Origin: Comamonadaceae bacterium
GTDB taxonomy: Bacteria > Pseudomonadota > Gammaproteobacteria > Burkholderiales > Burkholderiaceae_C
Length of the DNA: 64,000 nucleotides
Direction: 5' to 3'
NCBI GenBank assembly: GCA_027484105.1
Contig: JAIXUG010000002.1
Coordinates: 248,001 to 312,000 of the forward strand
Below are positions 26,958-34,713 of the stretch, in pieces; position 1 is the stretch's first letter; each line of letters starts with the position of its first letter. The notes beneath the pieces are model-generated. The model did not search any database, was not told where the DNA came from, and saw only the letters and a list, made by a program, of their open reading frames with translations. A program made the position numbers and the translations under genes.

Positions 26958-27458
26958 ATGTTGAAAAATACGGTGATCGGTATTGTGATCGGCCTGTTGG
27001 TCATGGGGGGGATTTGGGGTCTGTTCCACCTGATGAGCGAACCCGCCCCATTGCCTGAAGAATCAACGACCGTCAGCATGCCCGGCGGCAACAAAGGGGT
27101 CATGGACCTGATCTGCGAGCTCGAATTGGATCTGGACGGCCAATTGGCTCTGGGCATCAAGGAAAACGAGCCTTCACGCATCACCATGGCCCAAATCGAT
27201 TTCGAGAAAAAATCCGGCTGGTACCAGGGAAGAATTTCCATCTCTGAAAGCCGGGCGGGTACCCTCAGCCTGATGGGGACCCGCTTGAAAATCTACCGGC
27301 CTGCCATGTTCCAACGGTTTGGCGTCATGATCACCGGTGAAGAATTTGTGATCGACCGCAAGACCGGCAGCTTCAGCCAATCCCTCAGCCTGCAAGATGG
27401 TCGGACCATCCAACTGATCAAAGGGACCTGCGCCAAAGTCATCAAGCCCCCATTCTGA
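26958..27458 (+). CDS. Uncharacterised membrane-anchored protein after motB
   Basis: A 166-residue protein with an N-terminal membrane segment (VIGIVIGLLVMGGIWGLF, residues 5-22) and a soluble, beta-rich domain of about 130 residues containing two Cys (LICELEL and KGTCAKV) that could form a disulphide in the periplasm. No family recognised. ATG 26958 has AAGAGG 8 bases upstream, which decides against the longer frame starting at 26916. It is 73 bases after motB on the same strand, so it may belong to the same transcript. Confidence 0.7.
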   Translation: MLKNTVIGIVIGLLVMGGIWGLFHLMSEPAPLPEESTTVSMPGGNKGVMDLICELELDLDGQLALGIKENEPSRITMAQIDFEKKSGWYQGRISISESRAGTLSLMGTRLKIYRPAMFQRFGVMITGEEFVIDRKTGSFSQSLSLQDGRTIQLIKGTCAKVIKPPF

Positions 27459-27502
27459 GCCGCCCCACCAACTGGGTCGTTGCCAGCCCGCGTCAGGGGT
27501 GA

Positions 27503-28750
27503 TCAGGCCACGCCACGCAACTCGTATTTGTTGATCTTCTCGATCAGCGTGGTTCTTTGCAGTTGCAGCAATTTGGCGGTTTGGGAGACATTGCCTTGCG
27601 TGCGCGCCAAGGCCTGCTCGATCAAACTGCGTTCCACCTCCACCAGATGCTGCTTGAGCGACATGCCCTCTGGCGGCAATGTCTGAATGCCTTGCGCCAG
27701 CAAAATGGCCTGTTCCACATCGTTGATCTCATCGTTCGAAGCCGACAAGGGCGCAGGGCTGCAGATTTTGACCGGTGGAACGAAGGAGCCGACCGATTCC
27801 GTCAACAAGAGGGCCATGGGGTCGTTCTCGTCGATGAAAGGCCCCCTGCTCTGCTCAGCCTGCACCGCAGGCACCACTTGCTGCACACCCGGAGCGTCAC
27901 TCAAAGAAGGCGGGAAAGTCGCCGCAGTCAACCCTTGCTGAGCCAACCACTCAGCTTGCAAAGCAGCCAGCCCCATTGGCATCATGCAAGCGGGCACGGT
28001 CTGAACCTGCAGCAACTGCGACGGGTACAAAGTCGAAAAACGGTCCACCAGGTTGGACAACTCCCGCACATTACCTGGCCAGGAATAGGCCTTGAGCATC
28101 TGCAGCATCTCGGGAGAAAACTTCAATGACCTGGCGCCGGGCAATACATGCTTGTCGGCGTAGAACTGCAGCAAGGCAGAGATGTCCTCGGGTCGTTCAC
28201 GCAGCGGCGATGTGCTGATGGGCAGCACATTGATGCGGTAGTACAAATCCTCACGGAACCGTCCGGCTGCCACCTCTTCTTCGAGGTTCTTGTGCGTGGC
28301 CGCGACCACCCGTACATCCACCGGAACCTCTCGTGAAGCCCCCACCGGCAAAATGCAGCGCTCCTGCAAAACGCGCAACAGCTTGACCTGCATGTCCATC
28401 GGCAAATCACCGATTTCGTCCAGAAACAAGGTGCCACCGTGGGCCAATTCAAAACGCCCCAGGCGATCCGACACGGCGCCCGTGAAAGTCCCCTTGCGAT
28501 GGCCAAACAACTCGCTTTCAATCAACTCTCTCGGAATGGCGCCGCAGTTGATGGGGACAAAAGGACCTCCCGCGCGTGGCCCTTGCGCATGCAGGGCCTG
28601 CGCCACCAACTCCTTGCCTGTGCCACTTTCACCCGTCACCAAAGCTGTCGAAGAAGACGCCGCCAGGGTCTTGATCAGTTCACGCAAAAACTGGGTGGCA
28701 TTGCTTTGACCAATGATCTGTGTTTTGGCACTGGCTTTCATGAGGTCCAA
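27503..28750 (-). CDS. Sigma-54-dependent flagellar activator without receiver domain (FlrC/FleQ-like)
   Basis: A 415-residue bacterial enhancer-binding protein. The AAA+ domain starts almost at the N-terminus: Walker A GESGTGKE (40-47), ESELFGHRKG, Walker B TLFLDE (107-112), second region of homology RFREDLYYRINVLPI. The sigma-54-contact loop reads GTFTGA (87-92) rather than the usual GAFTGA. A linker of about 100 residues leads to a Fis-type HTH at the C-terminus (GNVSQTAKLLQLQRTTL). No receiver or other sensory domain is present, so activity may be controlled by level or by a partner such as FlhG. Candidate targets are the sigma-54 sites before flgB, flhA and fliK. Confidence 0.88.
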   Translation of the reverse strand: MDLMKASAKTQIIGQSNATQFLRELIKTLAASSSTALVTGESGTGKELVAQALHAQGPRAGGPFVPINCGAIPRELIESELFGHRKGTFTGAVSDRLGRFELAHGGTLFLDEIGDLPMDMQVKLLRVLQERCILPVGASREVPVDVRVVAATHKNLEEEVAAGRFREDLYYRINVLPISTSPLRERPEDISALLQFYADKHVLPGARSLKFSPEMLQMLKAYSWPGNVRELSNLVDRFSTLYPSQLLQVQTVPACMMPMGLAALQAEWLAQQGLTAATFPPSLSDAPGVQQVVPAVQAEQSRGPFIDENDPMALLLTESVGSFVPPVKICSPAPLSASNDEINDVEQAILLAQGIQTLPPEGMSLKQHLVEVERSLIEQALARTQGNVSQTAKLLQLQRTTLIEKINKYELRGVA

Positions 28751-28850
28751 GTTTCAGGGGTGACGCAAGTCCGTTGTCCCCGAGCCAGGGGCTGGGGCCC
28801 GGTCGTGGCGACTTTGAGGTTGGGGTTGAGTAGATTGATAAATTAATCAA

Positions 28851-28879
28851 TTTAAACAGAGAATACCCAATACTAGCAA
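28851..28879 (-). promoter_or_regulatory. Possible sigma-70 promoter of the sigma-54 activator gene
   Basis: On the - strand TTGCTA (28879-28874), 17 bases, TTTAAA (28856-28851); each hexamer matches 4 of 6 consensus bases. The dyad ATTGAT-N6-ATCAAT overlaps the predicted start point near 28844, where an operator would be expected. The 6-base spacer argues against an Fnr box, which has 4. Confidence 0.35.
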
Positions 28880-28986
28880 ACAAACCCGATCAGACACCAT
28901 TAAATTGTGAAAATTAACAACAATTTGAATATTTAAAAGCTCACATTTCGCAACCACCCGCAAAGACCAAGCCAAGGCCGAGTGCC

Positions 28987-29013
28987 TCAAGAATTGCCCT
29001 GTGCTGCCGATGT
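28987..29013 (+). promoter_or_regulatory. Sigma-28 promoter of flgP-flgT
   Basis: TCAAGAAT (28987-28994), 11 bases, GCCGATGT (29006-29013). Exact spacing and a six-base core match in the -10. Predicted start near 29020, giving a leader of about 63 bases before flgP. Confidence 0.6.
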
Positions 29014-29082
29014 ACCCATCAAGCGCAATCAAACCCACGCAGCACCCCTGACTTCGTGGATGTTGACTCATGGAGAAACTCA

Positions 29083-29577
29083 ATGACCCGCACACGATCC
29101 GTCGCAGCCACACTGCTCGCCACCTGGGCCTTGGCCGCATGCCAATCCGTGCCCTTGAACATCATAGGACAAAACAAAACCCCGACGCCCACAGCGCCGC
29201 CGTCCATGATCACCCCCTTGGTGGAAAAGCGTGAAACCCTGGTGGCCACGGGCTACGCCGTCGTCAGCGTGCAAAACCACCGTAACCCCTCACAACAACG
29301 CCTGCTGGCCATTCGCGCCTCCAAACTGGATGCCTACCGCTCCTTGACCGAGCAGGTCTATGGCCAACAACTCGATGCCACCACCACCGTGGCCGACATG
29401 ACCGTCATGAGCGACACCTTCAGGGCCAAGGTCGAAGGCGTCATTTACGGTGCCACCTTGGTCAGCATCACACCTGTGGGCGAAGACACCTACGAAACCA
29501 CCCTTTCGCTGGATCAACACGTTGTGCGTGACCTGCGCACTCTGTACCTGGGACAAATGGCGTCACGCCGACGCTGA
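29083..29577 (+). CDS. flgP: Flagellar outer-membrane lipoprotein FlgP (LPP20 family)
   Basis: A 164-residue lipoprotein. The signal peptide ends in a lipobox LAAC (about residues 18-21), so the mature protein is lipidated at Cys21. The body, with LVATGYAVVSVQNHRNPSQQ and RLLAIRASKLDAYRSLTEQVYG, matches the LPP20/FlgP pattern, in which a short repeat domain forms the ring. In Vibrio and Campylobacter FlgP builds a disk or ring at the outer membrane around the motor. ATG 29083 has GGAGA 6 bases upstream; an in-frame ATG at 29056 is less likely because it would bury the signal peptide. flgT follows. Confidence 0.85.
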   Translation: MTRTRSVAATLLATWALAACQSVPLNIIGQNKTPTPTAPPSMITPLVEKRETLVATGYAVVSVQNHRNPSQQRLLAIRASKLDAYRSLTEQVYGQQLDATTTVADMTVMSDTFRAKVEGVIYGATLVSITPVGEDTYETTLSLDQHVVRDLRTLYLGQMASRRR

Positions 29578-29606
29578 AAGCCCTCCACTTTTTAGCTGCT
29601 CTGACC

Positions 29607-30863
29607 ATGCCCACTTTCAGCGTCACATCCCTGCGTCGTCCATGGCCTGCGAAAAGCCATCGCCCAAGCTATTGGCTCGGGGCATTGGGCTGCGCACTCG
29701 CTTTGGGGGCCTCGGCTCAAGGCACCAGCCCCGCCGAATTGGCCGCACAAGCGCTGAATGCGCCCAACGTGCGGGCCGTGGTCAATGCCCGAGCTGCTGC
29801 AGCAAAGGCCACAAAACCCGCAGTCAACGAGCATGAAGTTCAACTGGCGGCCATTCGACAAGCCATCCTCGAAGCCACGATCGACCGGCCGACGCGGGTC
29901 ATCAGCTCTGCCTGGGTAGACGATAAAGGCGCCCTGCATGAAAGCGCCCATTTCCACTCCGAAGCCCAAGTGCGTGGGGTTCGGGTTCTGTCGTATCTTC
30001 AAGACGAAACCCCTCAAAGCCGCGTCAGTGCCGAAGTTTTGCCTTGGGGCTGGAAGCCCACAGGTGCAGACAAAACCTGCTCGGCCCCGCCTCGTCCCTG
30101 GCGTTTGCCTCTGGTCGTCTCGGCGCTCGCCCCAGATGGCTTCAGCGGAACGCAGCATTTCGCCACCCACACTGTGCTGAACCAAGCCCATGTCGCCTTG
30201 ATGCACAGCATGCAAAACTCCCAACGTTGGCGCACCCACAGCCTAACGGCCAATGAGGACAGCACGTACCACCGCGCCCTCATGGGGCATGAAGAAGTGC
30301 CCAGCGGCTGGACTGCCGAAATCAAACTGCAACCCCACAACCACCCCAACCAAGCACGCTGGACTCAGCACTTGGGCATGGGGCAAGCCGAACCCACATG
30401 GCAATGGACCTTGACCTTGACCTTGGGTCAACGGCACCAGCCCCATGACCGGATGGAGCCCAAGTGGCAGGTGGAACAGCTCATTGCCATCTCTCCAGCA
30501 GCCATGGTGAACAACCCATCGGCCTGGGCGCGGCAAATACAAGCCGACCTGCAACAAGGCATGCGCCAGTGGGTCGCACAATTGGACAAACTCACCCAAT
30601 GTGAGCCGGTGCAATTCCTTGTTCGCCGTCAAGGCGGCAATGTCTTGCAATTGCAAGCTGGACAGGGCAGCGGATTGCGACCTGGTGACCGGGTTTTGCT
30701 CATGAACCCCAGCCATGTGCCCAGCCGCATGCTCGAAGCCGGTGTCGCACAGCATCTGGCGCTGGCCGAGGTGGTCCGAGTCGGTCCGCACCGCACCGAG
30801 CTTCATCAACTGGCGGGTCCTGCACTGGCCAGCCAAGGCCCATGGATGGCACTCCCCTTGTGA
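29607..30863 (+). CDS. flgT: FlgT-like flagellar assembly protein
   Basis: A 418-residue exported protein: an N-terminal signal-like segment (YWLGALGCALALGASAQG), then an N-terminal domain with AAIRQAILEATIDRPTRV that resembles the first domain of FlgT (a helix-rich AxRxAIxDA pattern), a long middle region, and a C-terminal part with LQAGQGSGLRPGDRVLLM, the FlgT-C feature that also occurs in the Vibrio protein. In Vibrio FlgT forms the H ring with FlgP and stabilises the P and L rings. Identity rests on the ends plus the flgP neighbour; the middle is divergent. There is no clear ribosome-binding site at ATG 29607. Confidence 0.7.
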   Translation: MPTFSVTSLRRPWPAKSHRPSYWLGALGCALALGASAQGTSPAELAAQALNAPNVRAVVNARAAAAKATKPAVNEHEVQLAAIRQAILEATIDRPTRVISSAWVDDKGALHESAHFHSEAQVRGVRVLSYLQDETPQSRVSAEVLPWGWKPTGADKTCSAPPRPWRLPLVVSALAPDGFSGTQHFATHTVLNQAHVALMHSMQNSQRWRTHSLTANEDSTYHRALMGHEEVPSGWTAEIKLQPHNHPNQARWTQHLGMGQAEPTWQWTLTLTLGQRHQPHDRMEPKWQVEQLIAISPAAMVNNPSAWARQIQADLQQGMRQWVAQLDKLTQCEPVQFLVRRQGGNVLQLQAGQGSGLRPGDRVLLMNPSHVPSRMLEAGVAQHLALAEVVRVGPHRTELHQLAGPALASQGPWMALPL

Positions 30864-30892
30864 GCACCCTTCAGATGCACCAGGATTTCCCC

Positions 30893-31504
30893 ATGCAATC
30901 TCACCCCATTGATCTCCACCCGCCGAGGGCCCAGTCAAGCACAGCGAGCGGCGCTCCCGGGTACTTTTGGCCGTCGCTGGCCTTGGCAGCGGGTCTGACC
31001 CTGACCCTGACTGCCCCTGCACCCGCCCACGCTGCCGAGCCCTCGACCCACGCCACAGCGGCCCTGGCGACCCTGTTGGGACCCATGGGCCAGATCCAAC
31101 AAATGGGCAATGCCCCTCCCACCACCACGCTTCAGGCCATGGCCGCATCTGCGGCGTCGGCTTCGCCGGGACCCGCAGCCGGTGTCAAAGCCCGTGCCAC
31201 CGTCACGGCTCAACGGGGTGAAACCCTGGACCGACTGATCCGTCGAGCCTTGCCAGGCATGCCTTTGCACCCGGATTTATTGCGTCAAGCCTTCGTTCAG
31301 TTGAACCCTCAGGTTTTTCCCAAAGGCACCATGCACGCCATGCGCGCTGGCACTGCTTTGGTGGTGCCAGGCAGCGAGGACCTGCTCGATTTGCTCAAAA
31401 CAAAGCACCCCGAATTCATGGCCCTGATGGTGGTCAAGAAAGATGCCCCAGAATCCGCTGAAAGCGTTAAAGTTGATCAACGCCGATGGGTGCGTTTCCC
31501 TTGA
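30893..31504 (+). CDS. FimV/LysM-like exported protein
   Basis: A 203-residue protein with an N-terminal signal or anchor (FWPSLALAAGLTLTLTAPAPAHA). The C-terminal half has ATVTAQRGETLDRLIRRALPG, followed by a region where LNPQVFPKGTMHAMRAGTAL matches the N-terminal FimV/LysM-like motif that binds peptidoglycan. The start ATG 30893 is chosen because AGGA lies 7 bases upstream; longer in-frame starts at 30875 or 30842 overlap flgT. Third gene of the flgP operon. It could link the flagellar outer rings to the cell wall. Confidence 0.7.
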   Translation: MQSHPIDLHPPRAQSSTASGAPGYFWPSLALAAGLTLTLTAPAPAHAAEPSTHATAALATLLGPMGQIQQMGNAPPTTTLQAMAASAASASPGPAAGVKARATVTAQRGETLDRLIRRALPGMPLHPDLLRQAFVQLNPQVFPKGTMHAMRAGTALVVPGSEDLLDLLKTKHPEFMALMVVKKDAPESAESVKVDQRRWVRFP

Positions 31505-31531
31505 CACTTTGACAATCAACCAGGTCAGACC

Positions 31532-32644
31532 ATGATCACCGGGGCTGAAACCGCCCACCTCACACAGAAGACCCCCACCATTTACCTGGAGGGACGCTTG
31601 CCCCTGGTGGTGGAGCGCACTGCTGCCGAATTGGGTTTGCGCGACGGCCAAGTCATCCAAGCCACCGTCGAAGCCCGCCCCGAACGCCTTCGGCTGAACC
31701 TGCAAGAACCCCCTTGGCTGGGCAAGTTCATCGATTTGCCCAAAGAACTGCCCGCCGGTTTGCGACTGGCCGCTGGCGACACCGCCTTGTTCAGGGTTCA
31801 ACTCCAGGCCGATGGGTCCATCCTCTTGCGCCCCCTTCAGGCCCAGGCCCGAACTGCGCCTCTCCCCCAGGACACCCCCCTGCCCAACCGCACGCAACAG
31901 CTGGGCTTCAGGCCGCCCGACATGGGGGCCTTGGCCCTGCTGCTGCGGCCTGGCTTTCTGGACACTTTGCTCAAAGGCCTGAACCCGGCCGCCCCCGAGT
32001 TGGCCGCGCTGCAGCACTGGCAGCGCTTGCGCCCTTCCATGGCCCAGCTCAGCCCCGAAAAACTCCAGCAACTGATGCAGCGCAGCGGCTGGATGACCGA
32101 AAACCTCTTGGCCAAAGGCGAAGGCGGTGGCCTGGTTGACCTCAAGTCCAGTCTGAGGCAATTGATGCGCTTGCTGCAAAGCACCAACGCTGAAGGCGCC
32201 GGGCGCATTCAGGACGCGATTGACGACATTGAATCGAGGCAACTCACCGCCAGTGAAACCCTCACCGGCCGCGAATGGGTGTTTTCGATGATGCTGCCCT
32301 TTGTCGATGCCGAGCCCGTCGCCCTGCGTTTTGTTCGCAGCAGACGCCGACCTGGCGAAGAAAAAGCCCCCTTCATCATCCACCTGCACACCCGCAACCG
32401 GGACTTGGGCGAGGTGTGGCTGCAAACCCGCATCAGCGAACAAACCGAGGTGGACATGGTGATGTGGGCCTTGCGCGAAGACGTGGTCCATCGGGCCAAA
32501 TCGCAGACGGCCAATTTAAGGGACGAGCTCGACAGCGCTGGCCTACAAATGACCCGGCTGTTGGTGATCCATGGGCCAGGCCCCTCCGATCCCCTGCCCT
32601 GGAGCCCTCCGGAAACCGGCAGTTTGCTGGATGTTCAGACATGA
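31532..32644 (+). CDS. FliK-like protein with C-terminal hook-length control domain
   Basis: A 370-residue protein without signal peptide. The C-terminal 100 residues (PFIIHLHTRNRDLGEVWLQT, then LRDELDSAGLQMTRLLVIHG) resemble the Flg_hook domain of FliK. The N-terminal part begins with a beta-rich domain (IYLEGRLPLVVERTAAELG) rather than the low-complexity ruler of true FliK, so the protein is probably not the hook ruler (a bona fide fliK is at 13.8 kb). The same pairing of a FliK-like gene with a short FlhB-like gene is known in Bacillus (ylqG-ylqH). Its stop overlaps the next start by ATGA. Confidence 0.75.
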   Translation: MITGAETAHLTQKTPTIYLEGRLPLVVERTAAELGLRDGQVIQATVEARPERLRLNLQEPPWLGKFIDLPKELPAGLRLAAGDTALFRVQLQADGSILLRPLQAQARTAPLPQDTPLPNRTQQLGFRPPDMGALALLLRPGFLDTLLKGLNPAAPELAALQHWQRLRPSMAQLSPEKLQQLMQRSGWMTENLLAKGEGGGLVDLKSSLRQLMRLLQSTNAEGAGRIQDAIDDIESRQLTASETLTGREWVFSMMLPFVDAEPVALRFVRSRRRPGEEKAPFIIHLHTRNRDLGEVWLQTRISEQTEVDMVMWALREDVVHRAKSQTANLRDELDSAGLQMTRLLVIHGPGPSDPLPWSPPETGSLLDVQT

Positions 32645-32922
32645 AGCCCCCCTTGAGAGAAGCGATTGCCCTCGAATACGGGCATAAAAAAACCCCGGTG
32701 ATCAGCGCCAAGGGTGAAGACGAGTTGGCCCAACGCATCATCGAAGAGGCCCAACGCCACGGGGTTTATGTGGCCGAAGACCCGCAATTGCTGGCCCTGC
32801 TGAGCCGGGTCGATCTGGACCAGGAAATCCCCCCCGAGCTCTACACCGCCGTGGCGGTCATCTTGTCCTGGGTTTACTGGCTCAAAGGCATGCGCCCAGG
32901 CGATGAAAAAAGGCCGTCATGA
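32641..32922 (+). CDS. FlhB C-terminal domain paralogue (FhlB-like)
   Basis: A 93-residue soluble protein equivalent to the cytoplasmic C-terminal subdomain of FlhB, as in FhlB/YlqH. It has ALEYGHKKTPVISAKG, matching the region after the FlhB cleavage site, and VDLDQEIPPELYTAVAVILSWVYWL, matching the last FlhB helix; the NPTH motif itself is absent. Such proteins can partly replace the FlhB cleaved fragment. ATG 32641 overlaps the stop of the FliK-like gene. The gene ends inside a palindromic terminator shared with flgN. Confidence 0.85.
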   Translation: MKPPLREAIALEYGHKKTPVISAKGEDELAQRIIEEAQRHGVYVAEDPQLLALLSRVDLDQEIPPELYTAVAVILSWVYWLKGMRPGDEKRPS

Positions 32923-32927
32923 CGGCC
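32906..32927 (-). terminator. Terminator of flgM-flgN, in the 3' end of the fhlB-like gene
   Basis: The perfect palindrome GGCCGTCATGACGGCC (32912-32927) is followed on the - strand by TTTTTT (32911-32906). This is a strong rho-independent terminator for the leftward flgMN transcript. The + strand version has a weaker T-rich tail (TATCTTTTC) and may end the flgP operon too. The palindrome includes the stop codon of the fhlB-like gene. Confidence 0.75.
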
Positions 32928-32959
32928 TGTATCTTTTCGGTTGGCACAAGGCCACTGCC

Positions 32960-33397
32960 TCAAGCGGCATAAAAAGAAACGCCACCCTGTCGGCGAGAAA
33001 CCTGACCCAAGCGGTCATACAAATCAACGGAAGCCGCAGATTCCCCCTGCAAGGCCTGTAAAGCGCCCTTGACGGCTTGCAACTGCCGCTGCAAGAGCTG
33101 GATATTGCGCAAATGGTCCTGCTTGCATTGCGCCAAAGCAGGCAACAGCTCCAGCCATTCTGGGGGAACAGGCGTGCGCTCGGCGTGCGATTGAGCTGTC
33201 AGCGCCAAGCGCTCGAGCACCAAAGTTCTTTCTTGCTGCAATTCTTCAAAAGCCGCCATGTCTCGGGACTTCAACACCTCGAATTCCAGGCTCAACAACT
33301 GCGCCAGACGCTGCACGTCCTGCGGCGCGGACTCCAGCAAATCCTCTGCAGCCGCCTTGGGCGAGGCCAGTTCTGACGGTGGCAGCGAGACATTCAT
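32960..33397 (-). CDS. flgN: Flagellar export chaperone FlgN
   Basis: A 145-residue, nearly all-helical protein with LAQLLSLEFEVLKSRDMAAFEELQ, typical of FlgN, which binds the hook-filament junction proteins FlgK and FlgL before export. Located directly after flgM (7 bases), the standard arrangement, and both FlgK and FlgL are encoded nearby. Low sequence conservation is normal for the family, so context carries much of the call. Confidence 0.85.
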   Translation of the reverse strand: MNVSLPPSELASPKAAAEDLLESAPQDVQRLAQLLSLEFEVLKSRDMAAFEELQQERTLVLERLALTAQSHAERTPVPPEWLELLPALAQCKQDHLRNIQLLQRQLQAVKGALQALQGESAASVDLYDRLGQVSRRQGGVSFYAA

Positions 33398-33404
33398 GTC
33401 GGCA

Positions 33405-33704
33405 TCAGCCCTTGATCATTTTTTCAATGGCCACAAAATTTTCGGCAATGCGTCGGGTGTCCATGGCGTACTGGCCTTGCTGGATGGCCTGCTTGATGGC
33501 CTCCACCTTGGCACGGTCAAACGCGGGCTCCTGCATGGCCTGTTGGGCCACTGCACTCAATTTCACCTCGTCGGTCTGAGAAACCGCAGGGGCACTCACC
33601 TCAACAGAAGCATCGCTGGCACGCTCCTGAGGCTTCGCGGCCGCAGGGCGATTCGACGAGTCCATTTGGGCGATCCGACGGAAACTGGAAATGGGATCGG
33701 TCAT
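33405..33704 (-). CDS. flgM: Anti-sigma-28 factor FlgM
   Basis: A 99-residue FlgM: disordered N-terminus starting MTDPISSF, then VKLSAVAQQAMQEPAFDRAKVEAIKQAI, and the C-terminal NFVAIEKMI helix. FlgM binds FliA until it is exported through the completed hook. The gene carries a sigma-28-type promoter (33759-33785), which fits the known auto-feedback in which FliA makes more FlgM. Confidence 0.92.
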   Translation of the reverse strand: MTDPISSFRRIAQMDSSNRPAAAKPQERASDASVEVSAPAVSQTDEVKLSAVAQQAMQEPAFDRAKVEAIKQAIQQGQYAMDTRRIAENFVAIEKMIKG

Positions 33705-33758
33705 GATGTTTCTCTTTTCTGGTCTCTCAACAAAGAGCTGAGACCTCGCTCACAGTCT

Positions 33759-33785
33759 GAATCGACAGCAGATTCTAGAACTTGA
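33759..33785 (-). promoter_or_regulatory. Sigma-28 promoter of flgM-flgN
   Basis: On the - strand TCAAGTTC (33785-33778), 11 bases, GTCGATTC (33766-33759). The -35 octamer is identical to that of fliS and the -10 differs from it by one base. Predicted start near 33752, about 48 bases before flgM. Confidence 0.75.
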
Positions 33786-33828
33786 GAGAAAAAACGGTTT
33801 TTTTTCATGTCGGGGTGTCCGCTGCGTC

Positions 33829-34650
33829 TCAAAGGCCTTCGACTTTGTTGGGGCCGGTCACCGTGCCGCTCAAGATTCGGCCGGATTCACGGTTTTTGAG
33901 CTTGACCTGCTCACCAAAACGGCCATCTTGCATCGCTTCCACCCGGGCCGAAATCTGAAAACCCTGGGTCTGACCGACCGACATCAGGACCAATTGGCCC
34001 CTTTTGACCAGCACCGTGGGTCTCAGATCCTGGGCTCTCAAGGGCGCATCGGCGCGAATGTCGCGCACCAACTCGGCATGCATCACCTGGCTGACTTGCT
34101 CCAGCACATTGGGGGGCATGTTCAATGTATCGACCTCAACCTGCCGAACATGAGCCTCTGTCAAGATCATTCCGCGCTGCAAAGGCATGGCGGCCACCAA
34201 CACAGAACGCTTTTCAGCAGGGGCTTTGGCTTCGGCTTGGGCCGCGGCAGCAACGGAGGGGCGGCCACCTGGGCGCCCAGGCACCGAGACCCGGACATAC
34301 AGCTGCCAGACCGGCTGCGCGCAACGCACCCGAACGGTTTCGGTGCTCGAAAATGGCAAATCCATGGCCAAGGGCTTTTCACAAGGCCTGATTTGCAGGC
34401 GAGAGTCCAAGGGTGCCAACACCACGGCATCCGGCGCCACCGATTGTTCTTTGGCGACCCACTCGGTCACCGATTGATGTAGCACTTTGGCCGGCGACAA
34501 GCCTTTGGCTTGCGACGCTGCCATGGCGACCGCCCCGCTCATCCACAACACAGCGCCCAGCCAAAGGCCCCTGAGGGCCATCTGGTCCAAGAGTCGGCAC
34601 AGCATTTGCAAGCGGGTGTTCATCGGTGTGGAAGTTTTGACAGTGTTCAT
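33829..34650 (-). CDS. flgA: P-ring assembly chaperone FlgA
   Basis: A 273-residue exported protein. The N-terminus has a signal peptide-like segment (LWLGAVLWMSGAVAMAASQ). The C-terminal half is the SAF domain (VLVAAMPLQRGMILTEAHVRQVEV) followed by VKRGQLVLMSVGQTQGFQIS, typical of FlgA, which assists FlgI polymerisation in the periplasm. The ATG at 34650 is preceded by AAGGA; other in-frame ATGs are at 34623 and a longer frame at 34710. Divergent from the LysM-transglycosylase gene. Confidence 0.92.
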   Translation of the reverse strand: MNTVKTSTPMNTRLQMLCRLLDQMALRGLWLGAVLWMSGAVAMAASQAKGLSPAKVLHQSVTEWVAKEQSVAPDAVVLAPLDSRLQIRPCEKPLAMDLPFSSTETVRVRCAQPVWQLYVRVSVPGRPGGRPSVAAAAQAEAKAPAEKRSVLVAAMPLQRGMILTEAHVRQVEVDTLNMPPNVLEQVSQVMHAELVRDIRADAPLRAQDLRPTVLVKRGQLVLMSVGQTQGFQISARVEAMQDGRFGEQVKLKNRESGRILSGTVTGPNKVEGL

Positions 34651-34713
34651 GATTTCCTTGTCATAAGCAAAAAAGAGACCAACCCTTGAATTCCCCTTGA
34701 AGTCGCCCACTGC

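Larger units (their letters stand above)
28751..29082. other. Divergent regulatory region between the sigma-54 activator and flgP
   Basis: These 332 bases contain no gene. The centre (28830-28950) is strongly AT-rich and holds a dyad ATTGAT-N6-ATCAAT at 28834-28851. A - strand sigma-70-like promoter and a + strand sigma-28 promoter are listed separately. Confidence 0.6.

Noticed and set aside
28834..28851. Fnr/Anr box upstream of the sigma-54 activator gene
   Set aside because: TTGAT...ATCAA half-sites are 6 bases apart; Fnr boxes need 4.
28983..28998. A sigma-54-like TGCCTCA-N4-TTGCC upstream of flgP
   Set aside because: The invariant GG of the -24 element is GC here. The overlapping sigma-28 site is a better explanation.
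34666..34681. A sigma-54-like -24/-12 arrangement upstream of flgA on the - strand (TGGTCTC-N4-TTGCT)
   Set aside because: Four of seven -24 positions mismatch and the predicted start would fall in the flgA ribosome-binding site.
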